A stretch of DNA of 26,801 nucleotides from Bacteroidales bacterium UBA3754 (GTDB lineage: Bacteria > Bacteroidota > Bacteroidia > Bacteroidales > UBA1715), in the NCBI GenBank assembly GCA_002371705.1, contig DFGI01000071.1, positions 1-26,801 of the forward strand, given 5' to 3'. Under the pieces are notes generated by a model. That model saw only the letters and a list, made by a program, of their open reading frames with translations, did not search any database and was not told where the DNA came from. The number at the start of each line of letters is the position of its first letter. Within the stretch, counting starts at the first letter, position 1. Below are positions 20,531 through 26,801 of the stretch, in pieces. Position numbers and translations under genes: made by a program.

Positions 20531-20758
20531 CTATATTATTTTTTCGTCAAATGATAAATCTGTCCATTTCCTGGCTTCCACAAACACGGCGAAACTTTCC
20601 GTAGTGCGTGTAATTTCCAATATTTTGTGGTATTTGCTTATAATAAGCAAGTCGTTATAATCAATGGAGACTTTTGTGGTTTGGAAAAACAGTCTGCTAT
20701 CTTCCATTAAAAGCCACCCATGATTGTTGAGGATTGTAATTGCTTCTTGGAGTGTCAT
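20531..20758 (-). CDS. Hypothetical early protein, 75 residues
   Basis: Small alpha/beta protein (MTLQEAITILNNHGWLLMED; DYNDLLIISKYHKILEITRT). No membrane segment or recognised motif. Packed 3-4 bases from both neighbours in the leftward early operon. Confidence 0.6.
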   Translation of the reverse strand: MTLQEAITILNNHGWLLMEDSRLFFQTTKVSIDYNDLLIISKYHKILEITRTTESFAVFVEARKWTDLSFDEKII

Positions 20759-20762
20759 ACCA

Positions 20763-20975
20763 TTAATTTTTATAGCGTTTAACTTGAATAAATTCCGTAG
20801 TTCGTTCTATTACGACAAATTCACCGGCCATAGCGTGAAGTACGAATGTAAACAGGCACGCGTCGATGGTTTTGTCATAAATGTTCAAAATCAATGCTTC
20901 GGGCAGGTCGAACCATTTGTGGCTTACATTTTCCTTATCGAGCAACAGTGTAATGTCTTCTTTGGTGAAATTCAT
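20763..20975 (-). CDS. Hypothetical early protein, 70 residues
   Basis: ATG at 20975 (MNFTKEDITLLLDKENVSHK) preferred because a longer version would overlap the upstream stop. Soluble, mixed helix/strand, ends FVVIERTTEFIQVKRYKN. Unknown family; part of the primase operon. Confidence 0.58.
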   Translation of the reverse strand: MNFTKEDITLLLDKENVSHKWFDLPEALILNIYDKTIDACLFTFVLHAMAGEFVVIERTTEFIQVKRYKN

Positions 20976-20979
20976 AGCA

Positions 20980-21306
20980 TTATTTCTTAAATAATTCGTC
21001 AAAACATCCTTTCAGCTTTCCGTCGCAAAAGTCTTTGAGCGTGCCAACTACCTTGCCATTTACGGCAAGTGTGCCAGCGCTTATTGGTTTCAGAACCCAT
21101 TCATCGTAGCGACGGATGTAGGTTAGTGCTTCGTCGCATGTGAACTCTTGACCAAACTCGTCCCAGTGTTCGGAGCATATCGAGAGAAATGCCTCGCGGA
21201 ACACGGCCATGTTTTCCGGCTTTACGATTTTGGCTGTTTCAACCTTCGTGCCTCGTGGCATTGAGCGAAGATAGTCGGTAAGTCGCTGGCGGTACGTTGT
21301 TTCCAT
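20980..21306 (-). CDS. Hypothetical early protein, 108 residues
   Basis: Soluble helical protein (METTYRQRLTDYLRSMPRGT; EDLEMENT-like acidic middle; WVLKPISAGTLAVNGKVVGT near the end). The stop of the primase gene is 3 bases from its start. The strand pair PISAGTLAVNGKVVGTL could form a hairpin. It may be a replication accessory protein because of its place; no family recognised. Confidence 0.6.
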   Translation of the reverse strand: METTYRQRLTDYLRSMPRGTKVETAKIVKPENMAVFREAFLSICSEHWDEFGQEFTCDEALTYIRRYDEWVLKPISAGTLAVNGKVVGTLKDFCDGKLKGCFDELFKK

Positions 21307-21308
21307 AA

Positions 21309-24053
21309 CTAAAACAGTTTTTCGTCTGACGCTGACACTTTCGTAAATTCGTCAATGGCAGCATCTTTGGTTTGAATATAAATTTGCTCTATCGTCTTTC
21401 CGTCTTCCTTCTTGATGATGCGCTTTTTGTCGCTTGTGTTGCAAAGGTCGGTCGGGTTAAGCGTGTAACCATAGTACTGACACCACGCCTGGATGCGTTT
21501 GGAGAATGCCTGCGTGGTGCGAAGCCGCGGATTGCATTTTTCAAAATATTCCTTCAGTATGGTTTCCTTGGAAATGAGCGTGTCGAGCGTGCCTTCCTGA
21601 GTGAAATAGATGTTTGCCCAGCTGAAGAACTCATCGCCCATTTCCGCCAGTTTGTTACGCTTGTACACGTTCGCCATTGGCGGGTTTATCTTTTCGTCGG
21701 TCGCAAGGTAATAGCGGCAACATTCGGCCATAAGGTTCAAATCCTGGTTCCATTCGTCTTCGGTGTAGTCGAAGAAAAGGTTTTTGCCAAAGTCGTCGAA
21801 CACGGTTCGTTCTTCCTGGTATTCGCCATTTTCGTCGAGCGCATGGTAATAGTCAGAAAAAACAGTGTAAAGCAAACGGCGGCTGGTTGACGGGTCAACG
21901 TTTTTGATTGTGAAATTGCTGGCGATACCGAATTTGGGCGAATCGTCGAAGTTGATTTCATACGATTGCGTGTTTTTCGGGTTCACCAACATGGAACCTG
22001 TAATGCAGTCGAAGAAAAAATCGAACCGGAGCGACTGACTTGCATCGTCGATAAATAGAAAATCGGTGTACTTATCGACGCGTTCAAAAATGTGCTTGTT
22101 TTCGGTTATTTTAGGGTCGCGTCCGCCAAGCGTAACCGAGTTCATCATATTTTTAACCGAGCGGAAAAACAAAGACTTACCGCTTCCACCGAACGATTTT
22201 CCCATTTCGCTTATGCGGTTGTCCATGGCAAACACGCACCATGGTTTCGATGGATTTTTGTATCGATGGAGCAAATAGCCAAGTGCAAAAATTTTGTTGA
22301 TAAGATGCTGTTTTTGCTCATAAACTTCGGCATCGGTGAGCATTGGCCCGGCAATGTCAAACTTGTGGGTTTTCCAATATTCGGCGCGCTGGTCTTCGTT
22401 GATGCGGTTGTTTTCCTCGCGCCAATAGATTCTACAGGTATTGATAAGATACTTCAGGAACTTGCTTGCACCTTCGTAATTAATTTCAATATCGAGTTCG
22501 CCGGCTTCATTCCTGAATATGCGGAACTGGTCGGCAAGACGCTTTACATTATGCTCCAAAACTTCGTCCTTCCACACATAGTTGGTGTTTTTGTCGAACA
22601 ACTGGATGTCGGTGGCCGTAACGCGCCATGTGGCGTTTTTGAAGAAAAACAGCTGATAGTCCTTGCCATAGTCCGAAAAATCCAAGTCTGCCTGGCGTAT
22701 GCGCATCAAACTTGATTCGCCCAGCTGCGTTGTCTTGTACATCATATTGCGCAATGCAATAGGCATTTCGCGTTCTTCGAGCCAATTATCGACGAACCGC
22801 TGCATATCCTTTGCCTTTATTTTTTCGACAACGTTTCCTGTGATTTTTATATATGAAAATCCCTCTTTTTGGTTAGGGTCGTCGATGGTGTAGTAGCCGT
22901 TGCAGTTGAGAAAATAGTAGGCACAAACATTGTTGAAGTTGTACTTTTCGCCCTTTTCCGACACTTCCACATCCCAAAAGCGACACGGCAACGCAAGCTT
23001 CAGCATCCGTTCTATTTCCCTCTGAATATCTACGCGGCTTTTGGTCTTGCGAACATCAAGCCAGTCGCGGAAATCCTTGCGTGTGTAACCGCGTGAATCC
23101 TTCAGGTTGAGCAAATAATCTGGCAGCCATATAGTCTTAATGTCGATATGAGTAAGAGCCAGTTTAATGCCTTCGCGTTTTCCGGTAGCGTCGATGTCGG
23201 GCAGATTATAGACCGATTCCACCATTTTTGCCACTTCGCGGTACTGCTTAGGGTCAATCTTGCTGGTTTCGGAGTTGAGCCAAAGCACGTTGAAACCATA
23301 GGCGGCCATGTTGAGGGCATCGCGGTCGCCGCTCATGATTATTACTTCGTCGAGCTTTTCTTTGTACGGACGTTCGGTTTCGGGGTTGATGTCCTTTTTC
23401 AGTTCCTCGTATTTGCTTTTGAGCTGGGAAAGTCCGTTCAAAATGTTCGGCGTGACGGTGCCCAAGTATTGGAAACGGAACTGCTTTTCGGGATTGAGCG
23501 GCTGGAGAATCTTTTTGTATTCGCCGGCATCGTACAAATATATGGGATAATCGTCGGTTGACTCCCAGGTGAGTACCTCGCGGTTCTTCACACGGCTGAA
23601 CGACTTGAGCGCGTAGAAATGCCACTTGTTGCACACGTCCTGCGTAACGTGTATGCCCAAAGTCTTCAGTTCAAATTCGCTCATAGTGTCTTTAATATCA
23701 ACAGAGAAAGAGCCTTCGGTCTCATCCTCTTTGGCGGCACGCTTTGAAAATTTTGCCTTGACCTGTTTGCGTTCCACGCCGCCAACGCCAAATCGTCCCG
23801 AAAGATACTCGACAGCTTCCTGGAATGTTTTCCCGTCTTCTTTCATGCAGACCTCAATGGCGTTGTGCGCCTTTCCGTCACCGCCAAAGTCGGTAACATA
23901 GTAAATGCCGCCCTTCAGCATCATGGATGCCGAAGGCGTTTTTTCGTCACGGATGCGGAAATGCTTACGCGTGTCGGCTTCAGGATAGTACGACAAAATA
24001 ATGTCGAGACCGCCATTTGTTGCACTCAAAATTTGGTCTTTGTCGAAATACAT
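21309..24053 (-). CDS. Primase-helicase (TOPRIM-like plus D5/SF3 helicase)
   Basis: A 914-residue replication protein. Residues 1-90 match a CHC2-type primase start without the Cys ligands (HFRIRDEKTPSASM; YYVTDFGGDGKAHNAIEV). A TOPRIM-like domain has VIIMSGDRDALN (237-248) and DIDATG (286-291). The C-terminal part is an SF3/D5-like helicase: Walker A GGSGKS (622-627), Walker B FLFIDD (665-670), motif C KFGIASNF (707-714) and SRR (724-726). It would unwind and prime the element's DNA, probably starting at the iteron array. Zinc-less CHC2 regions are known in mobile elements. Confidence 0.87.
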   Translation of the reverse strand: MYFDKDQILSATNGGLDIILSYYPEADTRKHFRIRDEKTPSASMMLKGGIYYVTDFGGDGKAHNAIEVCMKEDGKTFQEAVEYLSGRFGVGGVERKQVKAKFSKRAAKEDETEGSFSVDIKDTMSEFELKTLGIHVTQDVCNKWHFYALKSFSRVKNREVLTWESTDDYPIYLYDAGEYKKILQPLNPEKQFRFQYLGTVTPNILNGLSQLKSKYEELKKDINPETERPYKEKLDEVIIMSGDRDALNMAAYGFNVLWLNSETSKIDPKQYREVAKMVESVYNLPDIDATGKREGIKLALTHIDIKTIWLPDYLLNLKDSRGYTRKDFRDWLDVRKTKSRVDIQREIERMLKLALPCRFWDVEVSEKGEKYNFNNVCAYYFLNCNGYYTIDDPNQKEGFSYIKITGNVVEKIKAKDMQRFVDNWLEEREMPIALRNMMYKTTQLGESSLMRIRQADLDFSDYGKDYQLFFFKNATWRVTATDIQLFDKNTNYVWKDEVLEHNVKRLADQFRIFRNEAGELDIEINYEGASKFLKYLINTCRIYWREENNRINEDQRAEYWKTHKFDIAGPMLTDAEVYEQKQHLINKIFALGYLLHRYKNPSKPWCVFAMDNRISEMGKSFGGSGKSLFFRSVKNMMNSVTLGGRDPKITENKHIFERVDKYTDFLFIDDASQSLRFDFFFDCITGSMLVNPKNTQSYEINFDDSPKFGIASNFTIKNVDPSTSRRLLYTVFSDYYHALDENGEYQEERTVFDDFGKNLFFDYTEDEWNQDLNLMAECCRYYLATDEKINPPMANVYKRNKLAEMGDEFFSWANIYFTQEGTLDTLISKETILKEYFEKCNPRLRTTQAFSKRIQAWCQYYGYTLNPTDLCNTSDKKRIIKKEDGKTIEQIYIQTKDAAIDEFTKVSASDEKLF

Positions 24054-24055
24054 AG

Positions 24056-24253
24056 TTACAGACTTCTAAAAACGTTTTCAATTTCTTTCATTACCAATTT
24101 AGGGATTTCGGTTCTGCCTGTACGCCAGTTGTAAACCGTCTGAATTGACGAATTTGACCGCCGTGCGATTTCTTCCTGGAACTCGCGGAACTTTGCGTGC
24201 GGAACAAGCGATAACATCTCGTTCAATCTGTCTTTTTTCTCTAAACGTGTCAT
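24056..24253 (-). CDS. Small helix-turn-helix regulator
   Basis: A 65-residue protein; EEIARRSNSSIQTVYNWRTG (26-45) is a canonical HTH (recognition helix IQTVYNWR). It sits just upstream of the primase gene with a 2-base gap. Likely a Cro-like or replication regulator. Confidence 0.72.
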   Translation of the reverse strand: MTRLEKKDRLNEMLSLVPHAKFREFQEEIARRSNSSIQTVYNWRTGRTEIPKLVMKEIENVFRSL

Positions 24254-24263
24254 ATCAATTAGT

Positions 24264-24476
24264 TTAAATGATTTCCCTTGTGATTTCAGCCTGTAACTTC
24301 AAATATTTTACATGGTCGAGAGCCATTAATCTAATGGTATTCTCTATCATTTTTTCTACGAGCTTTTCAGAATATATGTGCGTTGCAGTTGTGCCATTTT
24401 CCATTGTGAGTTTATCCTTGATTTTACCGCTCTTGAGGCGCGTAAATTCATGGGTTACTTTATCTATTCTTTTCAT
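24264..24476 (-). CDS. Hypothetical early protein, 70 residues
   Basis: Basic helical protein from the ATG at 24476 (MKRIDKVTHEFTRLKSGKIK) to EITREII. A start 6 bases earlier would need a non-ATG codon. Spacing to both neighbours is small. May be DNA-binding from its charge; no motif. Confidence 0.55.
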   Translation of the reverse strand: MKRIDKVTHEFTRLKSGKIKDKLTMENGTTATHIYSEKLVEKMIENTIRLMALDHVKYLKLQAEITREII

Positions 24477-24478
24477 AA

Positions 24479-24889
24479 TCAATATATTTTATCTGTCCAA
24501 TGAATTAGTTTGCCTTCGTACCTTCCAAGTCCGAAGAATGATATAAAATCGTTTACGTCGTCGAATCCGTCATTTTTAGCCAGTTCCACAATTTCGCGGT
24601 ACTCCAGTTTCCGTCCGTCGACAAACACCTGTAGGTACTTGACGTATTGCAGAATATGAATGTGGATTATAATATGCTGCACAGCAGTAATTACTTTTTC
24701 GTCAAAAACGAGATGTGAACCGCCACACGATAGAGCGATTTTTACACCAGGCATTAACCGATTTTCTTCGTCACGGCGTATTGTGTGAATCTTTCTGCCT
24801 GTATCGCGGATTTGCGGCACAAAACGCAAGTCGAATGCCACTTCAATTTCGTCGGCCATAAGATTTCGCATATCCCTTATATCTTTCAT
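24479..24889 (-). CDS. ASCH-domain-like protein
   Basis: A 136-residue protein with the ASCH-type core seen in phage-encoded homologues: MADEIEVAFDLRFVPQIRDT, then RKIHTIRRDEENRLMPG (K-x-HTIR) and KIALSCGG. After a strand region the end reads VFVDGRKLEYREIVELAKND and DVNDFISFFGLGRY, as in the small Bacteroidota ASCH-like family. ASCH domains resemble PUA domains and bind RNA or modified nucleosides. It begins 22 bases after the tRNA-like cluster and may share its transcript. Confidence 0.72.
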   Translation of the reverse strand: MKDIRDMRNLMADEIEVAFDLRFVPQIRDTGRKIHTIRRDEENRLMPGVKIALSCGGSHLVFDEKVITAVQHIIIHIHILQYVKYLQVFVDGRKLEYREIVELAKNDGFDDVNDFISFFGLGRYEGKLIHWTDKIY

Positions 24890-24910
24890 ACTACTATTGT
24901 TTTAATATTT

Positions 24911-24978
24911 GGTCGTCGGTGGGGAATCGAACCCCACACTGGTGCATATTCGGCTACCCTTTTGCCGACAACGACGAC
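24911..24978 (-). ncRNA. tRNA-like RNA A, anticodon arm missing
   Basis: 7-bp acceptor stem GTCGTCG (5') / CGACGAC (3'), D-arm-like TCGGC-AAAAGGGTA-GCCGA with the GG of a tRNA D-loop, and T-arm TGGGG-TTCGATT-CCCCA. Between the D and T arms only 13 bases remain, so a 17-base anticodon arm cannot form. Total about 68 nt; no encoded CCA. It could be processed by RNase P and Z but not decode. Confidence 0.65.
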
Positions 24979-25025
24979 TGCGACGCTTTGACTTATCTGT
25001 CAGAAGGCATCCTCGCAGGGCTTTG

Positions 25026-25102
25026 GAGACGGGCGTGGAATCGAACCACGCACTGCCGGGGCTTTTACTTCTTGGCGATACCCTTTACGCTTCTACCGTC
25101 TC
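25026..25102 (-). ncRNA. tRNA-like RNA B, unpaired anticodon region
   Basis: Acceptor GAGACGG / CCGTCTC, D-loop TAAAGGGTAT closed by GCG / CGC, and a 6-bp T-arm GCGTGG-TTCGATT-CCACGC. The anticodon region has normal length (about 23 bases) but its ends do not pair; only GCC..GGC around a 16-base loop is possible. A true but degenerate tRNA cannot be excluded. Confidence 0.62.
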
Positions 25103-25151
25103 TGGTCGTGGAAGACCTCCGTGGCAGGCTCCTTAGCGGACCTCTGTTGCG

Positions 25152-25279
25152 CTCCCAAGGCAGGAATCGAACCTACACGGCGGCCAGATTTCGGAACAAA
25201 CGCAGTTGCAGAAGCTATAGGTGAATACAACTGCGCAGGAGGTCTATCGTCACGCTACCCATTACGTGCCTACTTGGGA
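25152..25279 (-). ncRNA. tRNA-like RNA C with expanded anticodon arm (~128 nt)
   Basis: Acceptor TCCCAAG / CTTGGGA, D-arm CACG-TAATGGGTAG-CGTG and T-arm GTAGG-TTCGATT-CCTGC are canonical in order. The region between holds 73 bases, including an 8-bp hairpin CGCAGTTG / CAACTGCG with a 19-base loop in place of the anticodon arm. No CCA encoded. A tRNA interrupted by an insert is the alternative. Confidence 0.62.
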
Positions 25280-25297
25280 ATGTGTGAATTTCACCGC

Positions 25298-25337
25298 AAA
25301 AAAAAAGCGGTAAAACTCGTTGTGAATTTTACCGCTT
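25298..25337 (-). terminator. Terminator with competing hairpin ahead of the tRNA-like genes
   Basis: Minus strand stem AAGCGGTAAAA / TTTTACCGCTT (25337-25327 / 25315-25305) followed by nine T. Directly after the T-run, GCGGTGAAATTCACA repeats the first arm and its flank (GCGGTAAAATTCACA) with one change, so the 3' arm can pair either way. This would end the PIN-module transcript, or act as a switch for the tRNA-like and early genes, which lack an obvious separate promoter. Confidence 0.7.
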
Positions 25338-25374
25338 GAAAAGATGTATTATGTATTAACGATTAGTAATGTCC

Positions 25375-25575
25375 TTAAATGTTAATTCCATAATTTTTTA
25401 GATTGATATGCTTGCTGGTCTGTTTTTCCGCCTTGCGTATCTTCGCAACAAACTCTGCGTCGTAATGACCTTTTGCAGATTCCGTTTTTCTCTTTGCTCC
25501 AAGATCAACCAACACGTCGATAAGTTTTTCAAAAACCTTGTTCCGAGCGTCGTATTCCAATGTTACTGTAGCCAT
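25375..25575 (-). CDS. Small antitoxin-like protein, 66 residues
   Basis: Begins MATVTLEYDARNKVFEKLID, the strand-then-helix start common in small Bacteroidota antitoxins, followed by a basic helical end (EFVAKIRKAEKQTSKHINLK). It is the third gene after the PIN toxin and ends before the terminator. No toxin partner is adjacent other than the PIN gene, so it may be a second antitoxin or an unrelated regulator. Confidence 0.55.
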   Translation of the reverse strand: MATVTLEYDARNKVFEKLIDVLVDLGAKRKTESAKGHYDAEFVAKIRKAEKQTSKHINLKNYGINI

Positions 25576-25607
25576 AGCTTTAATTTTTATATATCAATGA
25601 GGATTGC

Positions 25608-26072
25608 TTACCTTACAATTCTTTGTTTTACATCGCTTATGATTGGCTCTACTATCTTGACTTGTATAAAATTGTTGAAATCCTTTGTGTTGTTGGTTAG
25701 AATAACGTTGCAAGACGCTTTCTGACTTATGGCGTAATGTACCGCATCCTCAATGTCGCCGTTGCTTGCATCAGACAACTGTTTTATTCCATTGAAAATG
25801 TCGGCTTTCGACACGTCGAGGATTGTGAGCTTTGTCGAAATGTAGTTTATGGCATTTTCAACATAGTCCTTTTTGAAAGCTGGACGTTTAGGTGTTCTCT
25901 TTTGCAATTGTGTGACAACTTGCACCAATGCCAGCGATGACGTAACTAAATTATTCTTGTTGCAGTAACGAAACAGGTAATTCAAGGCATCAACCTCTTT
26001 CTTTTGGTCAGTAAAGAAGTTCACAATTACATTTGTGTCGATATAAATTTTGCTGTATCGTACTGTTTTCAT
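25608..26072 (-). CDS. PIN-domain toxin (VapC-like), second copy
   Basis: A 154-residue PIN protein: IYIDTNVIVNFF (D12), SSLALVQVVTQ at 45-55, NGDIEDAVHYAI with D106/E108/D109 and VILTNNTKDFNNF. As in the 19486-19923 toxin, the expected acidic residue after the S-x-L-A motif is Gln (Q51), so the two share an unusual active site. Preceded by its antitoxin with a 2-base gap. Presumed ribonuclease. Confidence 0.82.
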   Translation of the reverse strand: MKTVRYSKIYIDTNVIVNFFTDQKKEVDALNYLFRYCNKNNLVTSSLALVQVVTQLQKRTPKRPAFKKDYVENAINYISTKLTILDVSKADIFNGIKQLSDASNGDIEDAVHYAISQKASCNVILTNNTKDFNNFIQVKIVEPIISDVKQRIVR

Positions 26073-26074
26073 AA

Positions 26075-26254
26075 TTAAAACACAAGGTGTTTGAATTGTT
26101 TTCGTTCAGCGGCAGTAACAACGTCAAGGTTAGCATGAATGAAATCACGTTCCGCATCTTCCACGATTTTCTTATGCGACACGTTTGTTTTCTTCATTAC
26201 CAACTGAAGCAATACCTTCAATTCCTTTTCCACTTCATCAACTTTCTTTGCCAT
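26075..26254 (-). CDS. Antitoxin of the second PIN module
   Basis: A 59-residue acidic/basic helical protein starting MAKKVDEVEKELKVLLQLVM and ending VVTAAERKQFKHLVF. Its tail aligns with those of the antitoxins at 2069 and 19920 (LDVVTAAERKQFKHLVF versus LNLLTQAEKQKYKGWIL). The ATG at 26254 is used because the promoter -7 box lies just upstream, inside a longer open frame. Confidence 0.75.
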   Translation of the reverse strand: MAKKVDEVEKELKVLLQLVMKKTNVSHKKIVEDAERDFIHANLDVVTAAERKQFKHLVF

Positions 26255-26280
26255 AGCTTTATATTTTTTTATGCACAGGG

Positions 26281-26311
26281 CAAATATACAACCTTTTACG
26301 GTAAAATTCAA
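26281..26311 (-). promoter_or_regulatory. Promoter of the second PIN module
   Basis: Minus strand TTG (26311-26309), 20 bases, TATATTTG (26288-26281). It gives a 5' leader of about 20 bases before the ATG at 26254. The CATTG palindrome of the other two antitoxin promoters is absent. Confidence 0.65.
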
Positions 26312-26329
26312 TATGTCAATGTACTCGTG

Positions 26330-26358
26330 TTTGCATTTAATATTTATCTTTATATTTG
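26330..26358 (+). promoter_or_regulatory. Rightward promoter of the repressor gene
   Basis: TTTG (26330-26333), 17 bases, TATATTTG (26351-26358). It points at the CI-like gene with a leader of about 90 bases. The spacer is shorter than in the other promoters, so it may be weak or activated. Confidence 0.5.
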
Positions 26359-26390
26359 CAAACAATTCTTTATTATTAAAGATTTCTTTG

Positions 26391-26433
26391 CAAATATACG
26401 TGAATTTATTTAATCTGTACGTGAATACGTGAA
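26391..26433 (-). promoter_or_regulatory. Leftward early promoter with repressor operators
   Basis: A minus-strand TATATTTG -7 box (26398-26391) is abutted by TACGTGAAT at 26397-26405, and two more copies of TACGTGAA lie at 26418-26425 and 26426-26433, over the expected -33 region. Repeats covering a promoter divergent from a CI-like repressor gene are the classic operator layout. No TTG -33 element is visible, so strength is uncertain. Confidence 0.5.
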
Positions 26434-26455
26434 AATTTTTTAATAAATTTCATAA

Positions 26456-26801
26456 ATGGCTATAAATCAAGAAATTAAAAATTTAGTAAAAGATATTTGC
26501 GATAAATATCACATCAGTCAAAAGGAATTGGCCAATAGAATAGGGAAAGATTCTAACTATCTTTCAGATGTAGTCAATGGTAGATACAAAAATGTCGATA
26601 AAATAAAGAACGCCATTTTGTCAACATTCCCACAAGACGCAAACATTCAGAATGTAGAAAATTCTGTTGTACACGGGAATGTGAACCAGGACAACCGCAA
26701 ATATTACAGTGACAGTCCCGATGTTCTGAAGGCACAAATCAGCCAGCTGGAAACGGTAATATCAGACAAAGAGGAACAAGTTCGCACGCTCACTGAGCAA
26801 G
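26456..26801 (+). CDS. CI-like phage repressor (N-terminal part; cut by window end)
   Basis: A frame open to the window edge, at least 115 residues. The N-terminus carries a lambda-repressor-type HTH, HISQKELANRIGKDSNYLSD (about 20-39), with VVNGRYKNVDKI after it. A linker (VENSVVHGNVNQDN) and a helical or coiled-coil segment follow (VLKAQISQLETVISDKEEQV). It is divergent from the leftward early genes, as expected for the lysogeny regulator of a temperate element. The C-terminus lies beyond the window, so the presence of a peptidase domain is unknown. Confidence 0.78.
   Translation, partial: MAINQEIKNLVKDICDKYHISQKELANRIGKDSNYLSDVVNGRYKNVDKIKNAILSTFPQDANIQNVENSVVHGNVNQDNRKYYSDSPDVLKAQISQLETVISDKEEQVRTLTEQ

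Noticed and set aside
22092..22715. Long + strand open frame opposite the primase gene
   Set aside because: It lies fully inside the well-supported primase-helicase frame and has no recognisable motif.
23535..23542. TATATTTG-like promoter box inside the primase gene
   Set aside because: No TTG element at the right distance and it is within a conserved coding frame.
24911..25279. Ordinary tRNA genes
   Set aside because: Acceptor, D and T arms are good, but none of the three can form a standard 5-bp anticodon stem with a 7-base loop in my reading, so no amino acid can be assigned.

Overview
The window looks like most of a roughly 25 kb integrated mobile element, best read as a temperate tailless phage (prophage) of a gut-type Bacteroidota, probably Bacteroidales. 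At least seven promoters share a TTG-N19/20-TATATTTG layout, the Bacteroidota primary-sigma signature. Small-protein styles, a Fib_succ_major-type adhesin and Bacteroides-type integrase and HTH proteins agree with this. I see no terminase large subunit, portal, tail tube, tape measure or sheath. Instead there is a 189-residue P-loop ATPase of the A32/FtsK-HerA packaging type, a beta-rich 200-residue candidate capsid protein, and about a dozen small proteins with a single membrane segment. That combination points to an icosahedral virus with a membrane rather than a tailed phage.

Layout. The left edge holds a tyrosine integrase on + (86-1246), then three tiny leftward genes (1250-1794) and an orphan antitoxin-like gene (2069-2242). 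A long leftward block (2303-16158) carries lysis, adsorption and virion genes: T4-type lysozyme-like protein with its own promoter, adhesin and fibre-like proteins, a DUF5675-like protein, holin-like proteins, a glycosyltransferase-like protein, SH3-like membrane proteins, a membrane metallopeptidase-like protein, the candidate capsid protein, two secreted proteins and the packaging ATPase. From 16276 to 18778 lie coiled-coil and unknown genes and two nuclease-like genes. A gene-free stretch (18842-19485) holds palindromes and an 11-copy TTTTGTAAC repeat array that is a good candidate replication origin. To its right come a PIN-type toxin/antitoxin pair, small early genes, a 914-residue primase-helicase, an HTH protein and an ASCH-like protein. 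These are preceded by three tRNA-like sequences with abnormal anticodon regions (24911-25279). The right edge has a terminator or attenuator, a second PIN toxin/antitoxin pair and a divergent CI-like repressor, cut by the window end, with operator-like TACGTGAA repeats in the divergent promoter region.

Most interesting pattern. Three unrelated-looking PBECR-type nuclease genes (5362-5787, 16276-16665, 18314-18778) each face a + strand promoter of identical geometry at their 3' side. In two of the three the promoter drives a short predicted RNA whose intrinsic terminator ends at the stop codon of the nuclease gene. This looks like a repeated toxin/antisense-RNA cassette inside the virion operon. 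Together with two PIN modules, an orphan antitoxin and three tRNA-like RNAs lacking a normal anticodon arm, the element appears unusually rich in RNA-targeting conflict systems. All functional statements come from reading the sequence, not from database searches.
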